DNA of 64,000 nucleotides from Prevotella merdae (GCF_900290275.1 NZ_LT985323.1:1358559-1422558); one strand, 5' to 3'; shown: positions 50,637-60,009, numbered from the stretch's first letter. Notes: generated by a model from the letters alone, not told the origin. Numbers and translations: made by a program.

Positions 50637-52175
50637 ATGGCGAATATTGATTTGAAATTATCCTCAAAAGAGGACAAAATAACTCATCGCAGTGAAATAC
50701 TGATAAGGTTTTATCAAGGTCAGAAGATTGACTTTAGAGTCAAGACTGGATTATTCATACAACCTCGTCATTTCAGATATTTTGTAAATAGGGCTGCAAC
50801 CAAGAAGCAGGGAGTAGATATTCCAGACAAGATTACTTCTGTCTGCAAAGACGAAGCAAAGGCAAAAGGATATGTCGTTACAACAAGAGGTGAGGTTGTT
50901 ATTACCGATAGGCTTATTACTCCAGATGTACTATATGACAAAGAACAAGCCCGATTGTTGGTGGATTTACAGACAATTATAATGGATGCCTTTGTCAAGG
51001 TAGATAAAGAAAATATTCCAGATGATTGGCTTGATAAAATCGTGCGCAAATTTCATCAACATGGTAATGTCGTTAATCCGAAAAAAAAGCGTGGAGTCAA
51101 GAAAATTTCCATATATGATTTGGCGGAAGAATACTTGGACAAAAAGCGTTTCTCCTATGACCATACAAAAGCCTTTAGGGTTCTTGTGCGTGACTTGGCC
51201 CGCTATGAAGCTTTCAAGAATAAGGTTCTCAGAGAAAAGTTTGCATGGAACATCGACAAGATAACCCGAAAGGACATAGAGGACTTTGAGAATTATTTGC
51301 GTAACGAGAAAACATTGTCCGAGAAATACCCAAAACAGTTTGAATCAATATTGGAGCAATACCCAGTTGAAATCAATGTAGTGCATACTTTCACCAAATT
51401 ACAGAACCGTGGAGAGAATACCATAGTAAAGCTAAAAAAGAAATTCAAGGCTTTCATGCAGTGGCTCTACGAAACCGAGAGAACCTCCAACCGACCTTTC
51501 GATGGCATAAAGATTGGTACGGAGAAGTATGGCGTTCCTTTTTATCTGACAAAAGAGGAGCGCAATCTTTTGGCTGAAGCAGACATTCCTGCGTTATGGA
51601 AGGGACTGGAGGATGAGGACAAGAAACTCTGCTCAAAAATGCCATTGAAGACATTGGAGGTGCAGCGAGACATTTTTGTGTTTCAATGTCTGGTTGGTTG
51701 CCGTGTGGGAGATTTATGCACACTGACTTCAAAGAATATCACAGATGGTATATTGGAGTATGTGCCAAGCAAGACGTCTGATGAAGATGCACCAGTAAAG
51801 CCACGTATACCACTAAACCCATGTGCGCTGAAGTTGGTGGCTAAATATAATGGAGTGGATAAAGACGGAAGATTGTTTCCTTTTATCAGTCCACAGAAAT
51901 ACAACGATGCGATAAAGGCTATACTCATGATATGTGGCATAACAAGAATAGTTCCGGTGCGCAATTCAACTACAGGCGAAACAGAAATGAGACGTATCTG
52001 TGATGTTGCCAGTTCGCACATGGCTCGCAGAACTTTCGTAGGTGCTGCCTATAAAGCCGTGCGCGATCCAAATATTGTTGGCAAGATGAGCGGTCACGTT
52101 GAAGGCAGCCGAGCATTTAACCGCTATCGCCAGATAGATGATGACATATTGAAGCAAACGATAAGCGAGATTTAA
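50637..52175 (+). CDS. Tyrosine recombinase / integrase
   Basis: The 512-residue protein starts at the ATG at 50637, because the upstream TTG start would overlap the -7 box. An N-terminal Arm DNA-binding domain (about 1-100), a SAM-like core-binding domain (about 150-290) and a catalytic domain (about 310-510) follow. Catalytic residues are R356 (GCRVGDLC), H461 and R464 (HMARRTF), H487 (GHVEG) and the nucleophile Y497. It catalyses site-specific integration and excision of the element. Length and domains match integrases of Bacteroidetes mobilizable transposons. Confidence 0.93.
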   Translation: MANIDLKLSSKEDKITHRSEILIRFYQGQKIDFRVKTGLFIQPRHFRYFVNRAATKKQGVDIPDKITSVCKDEAKAKGYVVTTRGEVVITDRLITPDVLYDKEQARLLVDLQTIIMDAFVKVDKENIPDDWLDKIVRKFHQHGNVVNPKKKRGVKKISIYDLAEEYLDKKRFSYDHTKAFRVLVRDLARYEAFKNKVLREKFAWNIDKITRKDIEDFENYLRNEKTLSEKYPKQFESILEQYPVEINVVHTFTKLQNRGENTIVKLKKKFKAFMQWLYETERTSNRPFDGIKIGTEKYGVPFYLTKEERNLLAEADIPALWKGLEDEDKKLCSKMPLKTLEVQRDIFVFQCLVGCRVGDLCTLTSKNITDGILEYVPSKTSDEDAPVKPRIPLNPCALKLVAKYNGVDKDGRLFPFISPQKYNDAIKAILMICGITRIVPVRNSTTGETEMRRICDVASSHMARRTFVGAAYKAVRDPNIVGKMSGHVEGSRAFNRYRQIDDDILKQTISEI

Positions 52176-52205
52176 TCTCGTAGGACATAAAATTCGACAT
52201 AAGCC

Positions 52206-52246
52206 AAGGGCATACCAAGGGTCACATTGACCAAAGGTATGCCCTT
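52206..52246 (+). terminator. Terminator of the integrase gene
   Basis: Eleven-base arms (52206-52216 and 52236-52246, AAGGGCATACC and its complement) enclose a nested GGTCA/TGACC stem. A T-rich tail follows. It separates integrase from the replication-mobilization genes. Confidence 0.8.
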
Positions 52247-52424
52247 ATTCTTTGGTTCTATATTGCCTTCTCGTTAGAACCAAATCTACTATTTGCCCAT
52301 TAAATCAGTTGTTATTCATACGTTTTTTCTTCCTTTCGCTATTGTGCGTAATAATTTTGCTTGTGAATTCTCGAGAACACAAGTGAAATTTACAAGATGT
52401 ATAACATTAAAAATTCAGAATACA

Positions 52425-52718
52425 ATGGATATTAAAGAACTTTCAAACAACGCACAAATACAGGTTGTTTTGAACATTGCCGACCTGAAGGAACTTTTCC
52501 TTGAATGGAAGGATGACAATAACAGAAATGCCAACATAGCTGATGAGTATATGACAGCTGATGAGGTCGCCATCAAGTATCATGTCTCAAAGACTACACT
52601 TTGGCGTAACGTGAAGAACGGTGTATGGCCTGCTCCTATAAAGGTAGGAAGAAAAGCCCTTTACCGTAAATCGGACATAGATGCAGTGTTTAATCCTTCA
52701 AAGCAGCTGCCGTTATGA
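52425..52718 (+). CDS. AlpA/excisionase-type HTH protein
   Basis: From the ATG at 52425 the product is 97 residues. The frame is open 44 codons further upstream but without conserved sequence. Residues about 42-92 form the MerR-like winged HTH of the HTH_17 family (MTADEVAIKYHVSKTTLWR, then GRKALYRKSDIDAVF), typical of excisionases and AlpA regulators. Such proteins set the direction of recombination or switch on the mobilization genes. It overlaps the DUF3987 gene by four bases (ATGA), so they are translationally coupled. It lies 250 bases after the integrase. Confidence 0.88.
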   Translation: MDIKELSNNAQIQVVLNIADLKELFLEWKDDNNRNANIADEYMTADEVAIKYHVSKTTLWRNVKNGVWPAPIKVGRKALYRKSDIDAVFNPSKQLPL

Positions 52719-54025
52719 TAAACATAACCTCACATTCCCTTGAAGCACCACCACACGAGATACCCATTTGGGGATTGCGCTTGGAGGTGCAGCGCATCAT
52801 CAATCACTATTCTGAGGTCTTTGAGTGCTCCCGTGATTTCATCACAGCAGCCGTGTATGCCATCGTCAGCACAGTATGTGGAAAACATATAGAGATTTTC
52901 GATGGAAAATATAACAACAATCCCAATCATTGGCTCTGTGTGGTCGCTCCAAGCGGTTCGAACAAAAGTTCTCCAATAAAAGAAATGCTGAAGCCTATCT
53001 TTAAAGAAGAGGAGTTGCGCATCAAGAAGTTTAAGGAAGTTTATCGTGAATACAAGAAAAATGGCGGTGAAGAACCTGTAAGAGACCGACTGATTGTCTC
53101 GGATGTTACTCCAGAAGGACTGTATCAAGTTCTTGCCGACAAAAGCTACGCCAAGTCAGGATTGTTACTGTATCGTGACGAGATTAAAGGCTTTCTTGAT
53201 GACATGAACCGCTATAATTCAAGTGGTGAAATTAGTAACTATCTGTCTATCTATGATGGAACACCATTCCCAGTAGACCGAAAAACGTTGGAGCCTCAAT
53301 GGATTTCCAATCCTTACCTATGTATCTTGGGTGGAATACAACCTCGTGCCATTGCCAATGCCTTTAAACCATCATGGGCTGATGAGGGCTTTGTGCAGCG
53401 GTGGCTGTATGTTTACCCACAGGTACTTCCTGAAAAAGAATACAAGGACAATGTACTCGATGAAATGTACAAAACTGCATGGTGTGAGATTATAAACAAA
53501 CTAAATGCAATCGGCGACATGAAGTTGGTGTTGAGCGTGGAAGCCAAAGCCCTCCTCGATGCGTTTAACAAGGAGACGACAAGAAAAGAAAAAGACGTAG
53601 ACCCTTGGGTGTCAGCGGTTCTTTCCAAAATCAGAATTCAAGTAGAGAAATGGTGTGCCATCACTCACATTCTTTCTTGTGGAGAAAGTGCTGGTACAGG
53701 ACAATACTTTGCCTTGCCGACATCAACGATAATTTCGGCGGAAGAAATGCAGTATAGCATAGAGTGTATGTACTACTTTGAAGACTGTGCTTATAGGATG
53801 TTGGCGCAAATGAAAAGAAAAGCCTCAAATGAGATTACAAAGGCACAATTGATTGCTGAACTTGTAAAACGCACAGAGCGACATAAACTCAACATCCAGA
53901 AATTGGCTGATGCGATAGGTGTGTCACGGCAATATGTAAGTAAAATCGTAAATCAAACCTCCGAGTTGCGGGGTTGCACTTGCGATACGTCTCAACTAAC
54001 TGATAATGAGAATGTAAACTCATAA
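52715..54025 (+). CDS. DUF3987 protein (P-loop, element replication or transfer)
   Basis: The 436-residue protein matches the DUF3987 family. A P-loop-like APSGSNKSS (about 69-77) lies early, and the LLLYRDEIKGFLDDM segment (about 147-161) serves as a Walker B-like element. A C-terminal helical part with KLADAIGVSRQYVSKIV resembles an HTH. Family members are found in mobilizable and integrative elements and are thought to help DNA replication of the excised circle; the detail is unproven. It begins within the AlpA stop codon and is followed 32 bases later by the VirE_N gene. Confidence 0.82.
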   Translation: MINITSHSLEAPPHEIPIWGLRLEVQRIINHYSEVFECSRDFITAAVYAIVSTVCGKHIEIFDGKYNNNPNHWLCVVAPSGSNKSSPIKEMLKPIFKEEELRIKKFKEVYREYKKNGGEEPVRDRLIVSDVTPEGLYQVLADKSYAKSGLLLYRDEIKGFLDDMNRYNSSGEISNYLSIYDGTPFPVDRKTLEPQWISNPYLCILGGIQPRAIANAFKPSWADEGFVQRWLYVYPQVLPEKEYKDNVLDEMYKTAWCEIINKLNAIGDMKLVLSVEAKALLDAFNKETTRKEKDVDPWVSAVLSKIRIQVEKWCAITHILSCGESAGTGQYFALPTSTIISAEEMQYSIECMYYFEDCAYRMLAQMKRKASNEITKAQLIAELVKRTERHKLNIQKLADAIGVSRQYVSKIVNQTSELRGCTCDTSQLTDNENVNS

Positions 54026-54057
54026 CGCAACCGCAACCTGTAAACCAAAGAAAGACT

Positions 54058-54942
54058 ATGGACATTTTTCAAACTCATGTATCCGTTTATAACGGAGTGA
54101 CTGACAATACAGGGACAATAATGCCTTTAGGGACATTCCTTTTCTGTAAGGAATATAAGGATGATATACTAAGGTTGAGAGCTGTCTTTGACAAGGAGAA
54201 GCGTAATGCCTTAAAACGAGGTCTGCCACAGGCTACTATAAGTGGTGTATTCTCTCCAACAAGAGCAAAGAACAATCTTTTCCAACATTCAGGACTAATA
54301 TGTGTGGATATTGACGCTAAGGACAATCCCGATATTTTGGATTGGGAAACATTGAAACAAGACTTGTCGGTACTTCCACAAATAGCATATTGTGCATTAA
54401 GTGTAAGTGGCAAAGGATTGTTCTTGGTCATCCCATTACGCTATCCCGAAAAGCATTTGCAGCAATTCCGCCAACTCCAGATTGATTTCCGAAAGATGGG
54501 GATAATGATAGATTCGGCATGCAGCGACATCACACGATTGCGTTGTTTGTCGTATGACGAGCATCCTATCATAAATGAAAACGCCACATTGTATGAAGGA
54601 GTTTATGTGGAAAAACCCAAACATAAATCCTTGCCGATTTGCTTTATATATGAAGGTGAGAACACATTTGCAGAGGTGGCTGTTTGCTGTCGAAAAATAC
54701 AACAATGCGGCATAGATATTACAGCCTCTTATGATGATTGGTTGAAGGTAGGGTGTGCCTTGGCAACCCTTGGCGAGAGTGGAAGATCGCTATTCCATAT
54801 TTGCAGCCGGCAAAACGCAAAGTACAATGCTGCTAAGGCGGACAAGATGTTTACCGACCTCCTTCGGAGGAACTATCAACAGGTTAATATCGGCACGTTC
54901 TTTTGGATGTGCAAACAATATGGCATAACAACAAAAGAATAA
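54058..54942 (+). CDS. VirE_N / PriCT-type primase-associated protein
   Basis: The 294-residue protein has a VirE N-terminal-like domain (about 50-180, LICVDIDAKDNPDI, CALSVSGKGLFLVIPL) that resembles the archaeo-eukaryotic primase fold, then a PriCT-2-like domain (about 200-292, YDDWLKVGCALATLGESG, YQQVNIGTFFWMCKQYGI). In Bacteroidetes mobilizable elements such a protein, often called BT4734/BF3469 type, accompanies DUF3987. It likely primes or initiates replication of the excised element. No catalytic triad can be assigned with certainty. It is followed by a 160-base region rich in inverted repeats, then the relaxase. Confidence 0.82.
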   Translation: MDIFQTHVSVYNGVTDNTGTIMPLGTFLFCKEYKDDILRLRAVFDKEKRNALKRGLPQATISGVFSPTRAKNNLFQHSGLICVDIDAKDNPDILDWETLKQDLSVLPQIAYCALSVSGKGLFLVIPLRYPEKHLQQFRQLQIDFRKMGIMIDSACSDITRLRCLSYDEHPIINENATLYEGVYVEKPKHKSLPICFIYEGENTFAEVAVCCRKIQQCGIDITASYDDWLKVGCALATLGESGRSLFHICSRQNAKYNAAKADKMFTDLLRRNYQQVNIGTFFWMCKQYGITTKE

Positions 54943-54949
54943 AGAAAAG

Positions 54950-55090
54950 AGCTTGCTCTTGCTGTAGAAAGAACACTTAGCAGACAAACGATTTATAAAT
55001 CGCATAGCCTAATATGCGTTAACTTTCGTTTACGCTTTAGGCTAACCCCTCATAGAGGTTCCTTCGGGGAGCAAGCTCGGTTAGAATTTA
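54950..55090. promoter_or_regulatory. Candidate origin of transfer (oriT)
   Basis: The gap just upstream of the relaxase is packed with inverted repeats: TAGCCTAA (55004-55011) pairs with TTAGGCTA (55036-55043) around a stem GCGTTAA / TTTACGC; CCCC and GGGG frame a further hairpin at about 55045-55068; and AGAGCTTGCTC (about 54950-54960) mirrors GAGCAAGCTC (about 55067-55076). Relaxase oriT sites usually lie upstream of their own gene and contain such repeats. The nick site cannot be told from sequence. Confidence 0.5.
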
Positions 55091-55103
55091 ATTGAAAATA
55101 GAT

Positions 55104-56555
55104 ATGGCAGAAAGAAAACAAGTGATGGATATACACGCCAATAGCAGTGGCATCACACAAGCAGAAAGCAACGAGCAACAGCGTAACTGGAATGACAAAG
55201 TGTGGAGTGTGAAGGCTTCCGACAGTCTCTCAAATTATGACCCTACAAGAAAGCATCTTAATTTTGAAGTGGCGAAAGGTGGTATTATACAGCCTATCGA
55301 CACATCAAAATCAATAGCACAGAAGATGGCTGAGAGTCTTGCATCAAGAGGCATCAAAGACCCGAACGACCGTCCGAATGTCAGACGTAGGCAAAACACT
55401 CTCGCCCAGTTTGTCTTTGGTGGCAGCCGTGAACGAATGCTCAATTTGGCTTTCGGCAGTCAGAACGTAAGTCTTGAAAAAGGAGCGGACAATTCTCATC
55501 TTTGCAGGACAAAGGATATAGAGGATTGGGCAAAGGATGTTTATGATTTTGTGGCGAAGCGTTTTGGCGAAGACAACATAGTAGGCTTCTACGTCCACCT
55601 TGATGAGACAAATCCACATATTCATTGTTCTGTTATCCCAATGGACAATGAGCGTGGCAGAATATCGTGGCGTGCAGTGTTTGGAAAAGACAAATATCAA
55701 ATGGCTGCCATCTTCCGCAAGCTCCATGATGATCTGGAAAATGAGGTCAGTCAAAAGTGGGGATTGGAGCGTGGCAATGACATTGCCACCACAAAAGCCC
55801 GACATCGCTCTATTTCAGAATACAGGTATGACTTAATTTCTGAGGTTACACGTTTGCAAACAACCAAAGAAGATTTGCTGAAGCAGATACATCGTGCCGA
55901 GATAAAACTGAAAGGCATCTCAACTATGATTGCAAACTTACATACTCGTAAAGAGGAGGTGCAAGAGCAGATAGACCTCATAGCCCGACAGTTCGGGCAA
56001 GACGGTGTTGATAATGCAGACTTGGCAATACAAATGTCCAAACTACGCAAGGAGTTGGATGGTATAGACGAGAAACTTGCTCTTCGACAGAAGATGCTTG
56101 ACGATGCCAACGCTACGATTACAGAAGCCAAACAGAGGCTTGCAGAAATGAAATACGAGCACAGCAGAATGCAAGGAGTCCTTGGTGAAGACCGGGACCT
56201 ACAGTCAATTCAACTTCAAAGAAATATGCTTGCCACTTTCAACAGTATGCTTGTTTCTTCCTTAGAGCCTCTTACCTTTACGTTCACCGACCGTCAGCAG
56301 GAAATCGTAAACGAGTCAGGCTATACAGACTTGACTCGAAACTGCAACCAAATCATCAACTGCGCCATGCTTCTTTCGCTTGGCTATATCCGTGAAGCTA
56401 CAACCTATGCAGAATCATGTGGCGGTGGCGGTTCACCTGGCTCTGGTTGGGGTAGGGACAAAGATGAGGATGATGAGCATTGGTGGCGAAGGTGCATTGC
56501 AGTATCGGCTGCAATGATGCGACCTGCGAAGTATCGGCTGCGACGTGGCAGATAG
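55104..56555 (+). CDS. MobV-family relaxase (Mob/Pre)
   Basis: From the ATG at 55104 the product is 483 residues; a TTG at 55092 would add four. The N-terminal catalytic domain has the MobV motif HLDETNPHIH (165-174), where three histidines bind the metal, and RRRQNTLAQFVFGGS-type segments before it. A long coiled coil (about 230-375, ETKDL-type heptads with LTRLQTTKEDLLKQIHRAEIK) follows, then a glycine-rich tail. It nicks one strand at oriT and leads it into a recipient through a helper conjugation system. Its presence with integrase and primase genes defines the integrative mobilizable element. Confidence 0.93.
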   Translation: MAERKQVMDIHANSSGITQAESNEQQRNWNDKVWSVKASDSLSNYDPTRKHLNFEVAKGGIIQPIDTSKSIAQKMAESLASRGIKDPNDRPNVRRRQNTLAQFVFGGSRERMLNLAFGSQNVSLEKGADNSHLCRTKDIEDWAKDVYDFVAKRFGEDNIVGFYVHLDETNPHIHCSVIPMDNERGRISWRAVFGKDKYQMAAIFRKLHDDLENEVSQKWGLERGNDIATTKARHRSISEYRYDLISEVTRLQTTKEDLLKQIHRAEIKLKGISTMIANLHTRKEEVQEQIDLIARQFGQDGVDNADLAIQMSKLRKELDGIDEKLALRQKMLDDANATITEAKQRLAEMKYEHSRMQGVLGEDRDLQSIQLQRNMLATFNSMLVSSLEPLTFTFTDRQQEIVNESGYTDLTRNCNQIINCAMLLSLGYIREATTYAESCGGGGSPGSGWGRDKDEDDEHWWRRCIAVSAAMMRPAKYRLRRGR

Positions 56556-56575
56556 TATGAAACAACCATAATGAC

Positions 56576-56613
56576 AGATAAGTGTGAGAAATTTTGTTAT
56601 TTCACACTTATCT
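56576..56613. terminator. Shared hairpin between mobilization genes and defence cargo
   Basis: Twelve-base arms (56576-56587 and 56602-56613, AGATAAGTGTGA and its complement) pair around a 14-base loop between two genes that end face to face. There is no clean T-run, so it may act as an RNA stabilising or transcription-separating hairpin in both directions. Confidence 0.6.
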
Positions 56614-56654
56614 GCTTGGCTATATTAAAACATGGAAAGTGAATTACGTATATC

Positions 56655-57128
56655 CTAAAATGGAACTGTCAGTGAAACAGATCTATTATTTTGATACTCA
56701 TCATTCCATGTTATTTTCAGGCGAATAGTGTCATTGTGACCTTCACAAAGAGACATTATTTCCTCTCTATATGATTGAGGATTGATGACATCATAAGGCC
56801 CAAAAGAGCCATGAAGGTAGATGCCAGACATTTCTTCTTCGGATGAAAGGATATCGATTCTTACGTGTTTAGCATCATTCTTTCCTGCATTGACAAATCT
56901 AATTCTTGCGGTTCCCCCATGATAGTGGATAATATTGGCTTTCATTTCGGCCATTTTCTCCTTAGCCTCTTCTTTCTCGAACTGCTTAATTTGCAACTCA
57001 TTTAGTCTTAGTTCTTGTTCTTTTATTTTTCTATCATGTCGCAAGTAAGCACAAAATCCTCCACTAATTCCTAACGAAGACAGAAGTAGGGCGCCCCATT
57101 CTTTGATAAAAGACAAAAGACATTCCAT
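56655..57128 (-). CDS. Unrecognised membrane-anchored protein with coiled coil
   Basis: I do not recognise this 157-residue protein. One membrane helix (about 10-30) is followed by a charged coiled coil (about 33-65, KIKEQELRLNELQIKQFEKEE) and a soluble beta-rich domain containing TARIRFVNAGKNDAKHVRIDI and SFGPYDVINPQS. It looks like an Ig-like or sensor module held at the membrane. It is the last gene of the cargo operon, one base behind the zinc-ribbon gene, and is probably part of the same defence function as AbiH or a small accessory. Confidence 0.65.
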   Translation of the reverse strand: MECLLSFIKEWGALLLSSLGISGGFCAYLRHDRKIKEQELRLNELQIKQFEKEEAKEKMAEMKANIIHYHGGTARIRFVNAGKNDAKHVRIDILSSEEEMSGIYLHGSFGPYDVINPQSYREEIMSLCEGHNDTIRLKITWNDEYQNNRSVSLTVPF

Positions 57129-57129
57129 T

Positions 57130-57393
57130 TTATTTGAACTTTATAAATTTATTCCCTTTGAACCCTTTTCTTAATACATCTTGGAGATGTTTAGTTACAT
57201 CATTTTGAATTTCCTTTTTTGTATCATCAAAGGCATCGCGATTAAGCTCTTTTAATTCTTCAATGCCACCTATGTACTCTCTATTACAGAAAGTGCATTT
57301 CACGTATGATTTATCGTTATTATACTCAAAGTGGTCTTCACAACCACATGTAGCACAACGTAGTTTTATTGTGTATTCTTTGTTTATACCCAT
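57130..57393 (-). CDS. Zinc-ribbon small protein
   Basis: The 87-residue protein holds a C4 zinc ribbon: C13-x2-C16 in LRCATCGCED and C33-x2-C36 in KCTFCNREY, typical of nucleic-acid-binding or protein-bridging ribbons. A helical tail (about 45-85) rich in Asp and Lys follows. It may be a subunit of the neighbouring systems or a regulator. It lies 30 bases behind abiH and 1 base before the membrane-anchored gene. Family not recognised. Confidence 0.6.
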   Translation of the reverse strand: MGINKEYTIKLRCATCGCEDHFEYNNDKSYVKCTFCNREYIGGIEELKELNRDAFDDTKKEIQNDVTKHLQDVLRKGFKGNKFIKFK

Positions 57394-57423
57394 ATCCTTA
57401 ATTTATTATATTTTTCTCTCTTG

Positions 57424-58563
57424 CTACATAGTTTGACATTGTTCCTTATTTACGACCCTATCTCTGAACAGCTTCATGTTAGTAAAGTTTCGAGATATGT
57501 TTTGGACCAGTTCAAGATAATTGTCTGTTCCATCTTGACATTTATGATAGTATGGCTTGATTGAAATACAATTTTCATGTTCAAAGATTGTGTTGAGTAA
57601 TGTCCTGTCAGAATTGCCACAAGAATGTCCCATTATCAAGACTTGAAATGGCGCGGAAATAAGAAACTCTAACAAGTCGTGATAATGCCTTGTCTCCAAA
57701 TATTTCACCGATTTTACATTTCTGAGCAACTCATTATCATTCTTGTCCAGAATCTCTTGATAACCTTTATCCAGTTCATCACCATAGCCAAAGATGATAT
57801 TTTCGGGGTGATCCAATCTACCATGAATATAATTGTAGATTGTGTTATCCTCTTTGTACTTCTCGGCAGTGGCTGTATAGTTGAAACTCAATAGCATTGT
57901 GCGTTCGGGAAAGAGTTTGTTAAACTTCCTGGGATTACGCCTAATAGTCGCAAGGTCTGCAATGTTAATCCCTATATTGTCTAAGGCCTTGCTCTTACCT
58001 TCTGTAGAGAAATCATCAGGATTCAGCCTGTCTTTAATTGCACCTTGGAGGTCGTTTCTGAATACATCTGTTTCTATGGTTTGTAGATATCCTACAAGTT
58101 TTGTCTGAAGAAATGCCAATTGCATGTTCAATTCAGAGACAGTCTCATTACTGTCTACATTAGTTGCGCAGTCTTTAAGAAGCTGATAATAGTCATTCTC
58201 AATATCTACCCATCCCTTGGTTTCTATTGATCGCAGAATATTTTCAAATAATGGGCAGTACTTAATAGAAAACACTTCTGGATGTTTCTGTATCTCTTGG
58301 ATAATTTCAAATCCAGAGTATCTTTCTTTATGGTATATGTCCTTAAAGAAAAATGAGTTTTGAAATGAAAAGAGATGCCAACTGCTAAGTTCTTCCTTGT
58401 TCTTTATAACTAAACTGCAAAGACAATCTTCTGACGTGTCTGTATGGTTGGTTAAAAGAGAATTGACACGCTGGTCCCAATACCAGTTGATGAAATCCAT
58501 ATAACTGGTTTTAAGACCATGTGCCATGTCAAATCCATTTCCTATGATAACAAGTCTATTCAT
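57424..58563 (-). CDS. abiH: AbiH-family abortive infection protein
   Basis: The 379-residue protein has the AbiH signature: the N-terminal NRLVIIGNGFDMAHGLKTSY (2-21), with the GNGFD loop at 8-12, and a C-terminal MGHSCGNSDRTLL segment. AbiH was first described as a lactococcal phage abortive infection protein; its biochemical activity is still unclear, though the GNGFD loop resembles a nucleotide-binding site. The length is typical. It is behind the 146-aa membrane protein gene (30 bases) and ahead of the zinc-ribbon gene, within the defence operon. Confidence 0.9.
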   Translation of the reverse strand: MNRLVIIGNGFDMAHGLKTSYMDFINWYWDQRVNSLLTNHTDTSEDCLCSLVIKNKEELSSWHLFSFQNSFFFKDIYHKERYSGFEIIQEIQKHPEVFSIKYCPLFENILRSIETKGWVDIENDYYQLLKDCATNVDSNETVSELNMQLAFLQTKLVGYLQTIETDVFRNDLQGAIKDRLNPDDFSTEGKSKALDNIGINIADLATIRRNPRKFNKLFPERTMLLSFNYTATAEKYKEDNTIYNYIHGRLDHPENIIFGYGDELDKGYQEILDKNDNELLRNVKSVKYLETRHYHDLLEFLISAPFQVLIMGHSCGNSDRTLLNTIFEHENCISIKPYYHKCQDGTDNYLELVQNISRNFTNMKLFRDRVVNKEQCQTM

Positions 58564-58593
58564 ATGCTAATGGTTTATATCCTTTGAAGTTTC

Positions 58594-59034
58594 TTAAATC
58601 ATTGTATCTTGCTTGTATTGTATATAAAGTTTACGAACTTGACATATAGTTATAGTCAAGACAAATATAGACAAAGTTCCAACTAAATACAATGCACTAC
58701 GTTGGTATTCTTGTGGCAAGAATCGAAAAGAGAGCCAACTTAATGTACAGTTAAACAGAGATACACATAAGATGGCAAATACCCATTTGTTTATAGACAC
58801 CATTTTTTTGATTACTTTTACCGTAATTTGGTGCCGTCTTCTCATTAGTGGATCTGAATGTCCCAATTTTGCCTGTTCTGCATAAACTTCAAGTTCGGAA
58901 CGTTTTCCTAAAATCACAGAATAAAGCAGTGTGATTATTGAAATTAAGATTCCACAAAATGTCATATATACAGTCCAGGCATCATTGAGCAGCGTTGAAT
59001 AGAATTCGTTCGTTTCCATATTACTCATATCCAC
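58594..59034 (-). CDS. Unrecognised three-helix membrane protein
   Basis: The 146-residue protein has likely membrane helices at about 20-42, 83-103 and 112-132, and a basic segment between the first two (about 60-82, RRRHQITVKVIKKM). The start codon lies inside the end of the 324-aa gene (14-base overlap), so it is translationally coupled to it. Small multi-pass proteins in defence operons often act as membrane-damaging effectors (for instance SLATT-type proteins); I cannot place this one in a named family. Inferred role: effector or anchor of the neighbouring pair. Confidence 0.65.
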   Translation of the reverse strand: MDMSNMETNEFYSTLLNDAWTVYMTFCGILISIITLLYSVILGKRSELEVYAEQAKLGHSDPLMRRRHQITVKVIKKMVSINKWVFAILCVSLFNCTLSWLSFRFLPQEYQRSALYLVGTLSIFVLTITICQVRKLYIQYKQDTMI

Positions 59035-59995
59035 TTATGTAGTTTGAAATTATTGCTTCCATTTTCTCTTTCATGAAATCGATGTTATGCACTTTCTCTT
59101 CGAGTTCTTGCTGAGTGATGGCTGATTGGGCATTGAAGATTTTCTCTGCTGTCTCTTTCAGTTCTTCACCAGCTTCGGATATTAACTGCTTGGCAATTTT
59201 GTACTCACGTTTTCCGTGATGTATTAATGTCTCTTTTTTCTGATAGTTGCCATCCTCAGAAGTATCCGTTATCAACTGTTTCATAGTTTCGAATGGCATG
59301 TTCTTGAAATTACGGAATTCTTCTTTCTTAAGTTTTGTACTATCAAGATAGCTGGCATATTTGACATCAATGTTATTCTCTGCCTCTGTGAGACTAAAGT
59401 ATCTGATGCTTAATTCTGGAATATCCCCAATGGATTTGAGCTCTTTAAGGATCATTTCCAATTTGATGTTTTGTACAGGAACATTCAGAATCTTGTTTGC
59501 TACAATCTTTGCAAGGCGACTTACTTCTCCTGCATCCTTAGTTGGGTCTTCATATGCCAACATCAAGAAGTAGCAGGTATAATGTCCTTCTTGCAGTCCA
59601 ATTATGCGAGGATAGAACAGCACAAAGTTGGAATCACTTCCGATTTTGTTGTCTTTGGAAAAGGCAATTTTTTCAGAAGCTTCAAAATATCCATCATACA
59701 GATTTGTATTGAAGGCATTTATCTGTAAAAGTAAGGACGGAACATCCCCAATAACAACGTCTATCGGTGTAATTTTATTGATGACCATCTTCTTTGTCTT
59801 GTTTCGATTATCCGTTGAAATTGGAGAAGAGAAAGATTTCAATCTTTCCTTCAGTAGAGAAATCATATCTTGGTAGGTTACCCTACCAAACAAGCCTTCT
59901 TCTTGTTCCATCATAGATGTCGTATATACTGGCATCTTGATGTTGTATGTTTTGGGAGCCTTTTGCGTCTCCTGTTTGTGTCTTCTTTCTGCCAT
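59021..59995 (-). CDS. Unrecognised 324-aa protein of the cargo operon
   Basis: I do not recognise this protein. It has no signal peptide or membrane helix. Residues about 60-180 are beta-rich (TPIDVVIGDVPSLLLQ, FVLFYPRIIGLQEGHY), and the last 90 residues are highly helical and charged (about 235-324). It lies 14 bases behind the HEPN-like gene and overlaps the 146-aa membrane gene, so the three are likely produced together. It could be an antitoxin, sensor or adaptor. No catalytic motif can be assigned. Confidence 0.6.
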   Translation of the reverse strand: MAERRHKQETQKAPKTYNIKMPVYTTSMMEQEEGLFGRVTYQDMISLLKERLKSFSSPISTDNRNKTKKMVINKITPIDVVIGDVPSLLLQINAFNTNLYDGYFEASEKIAFSKDNKIGSDSNFVLFYPRIIGLQEGHYTCYFLMLAYEDPTKDAGEVSRLAKIVANKILNVPVQNIKLEMILKELKSIGDIPELSIRYFSLTEAENNIDVKYASYLDSTKLKKEEFRNFKNMPFETMKQLITDTSEDGNYQKKETLIHHGKREYKIAKQLISEAGEELKETAEKIFNAQSAITQQELEEKVHNIDFMKEKMEAIISNYISGYE

Positions 59996-60009
59996 TCTGA
60001 ATATAATTA

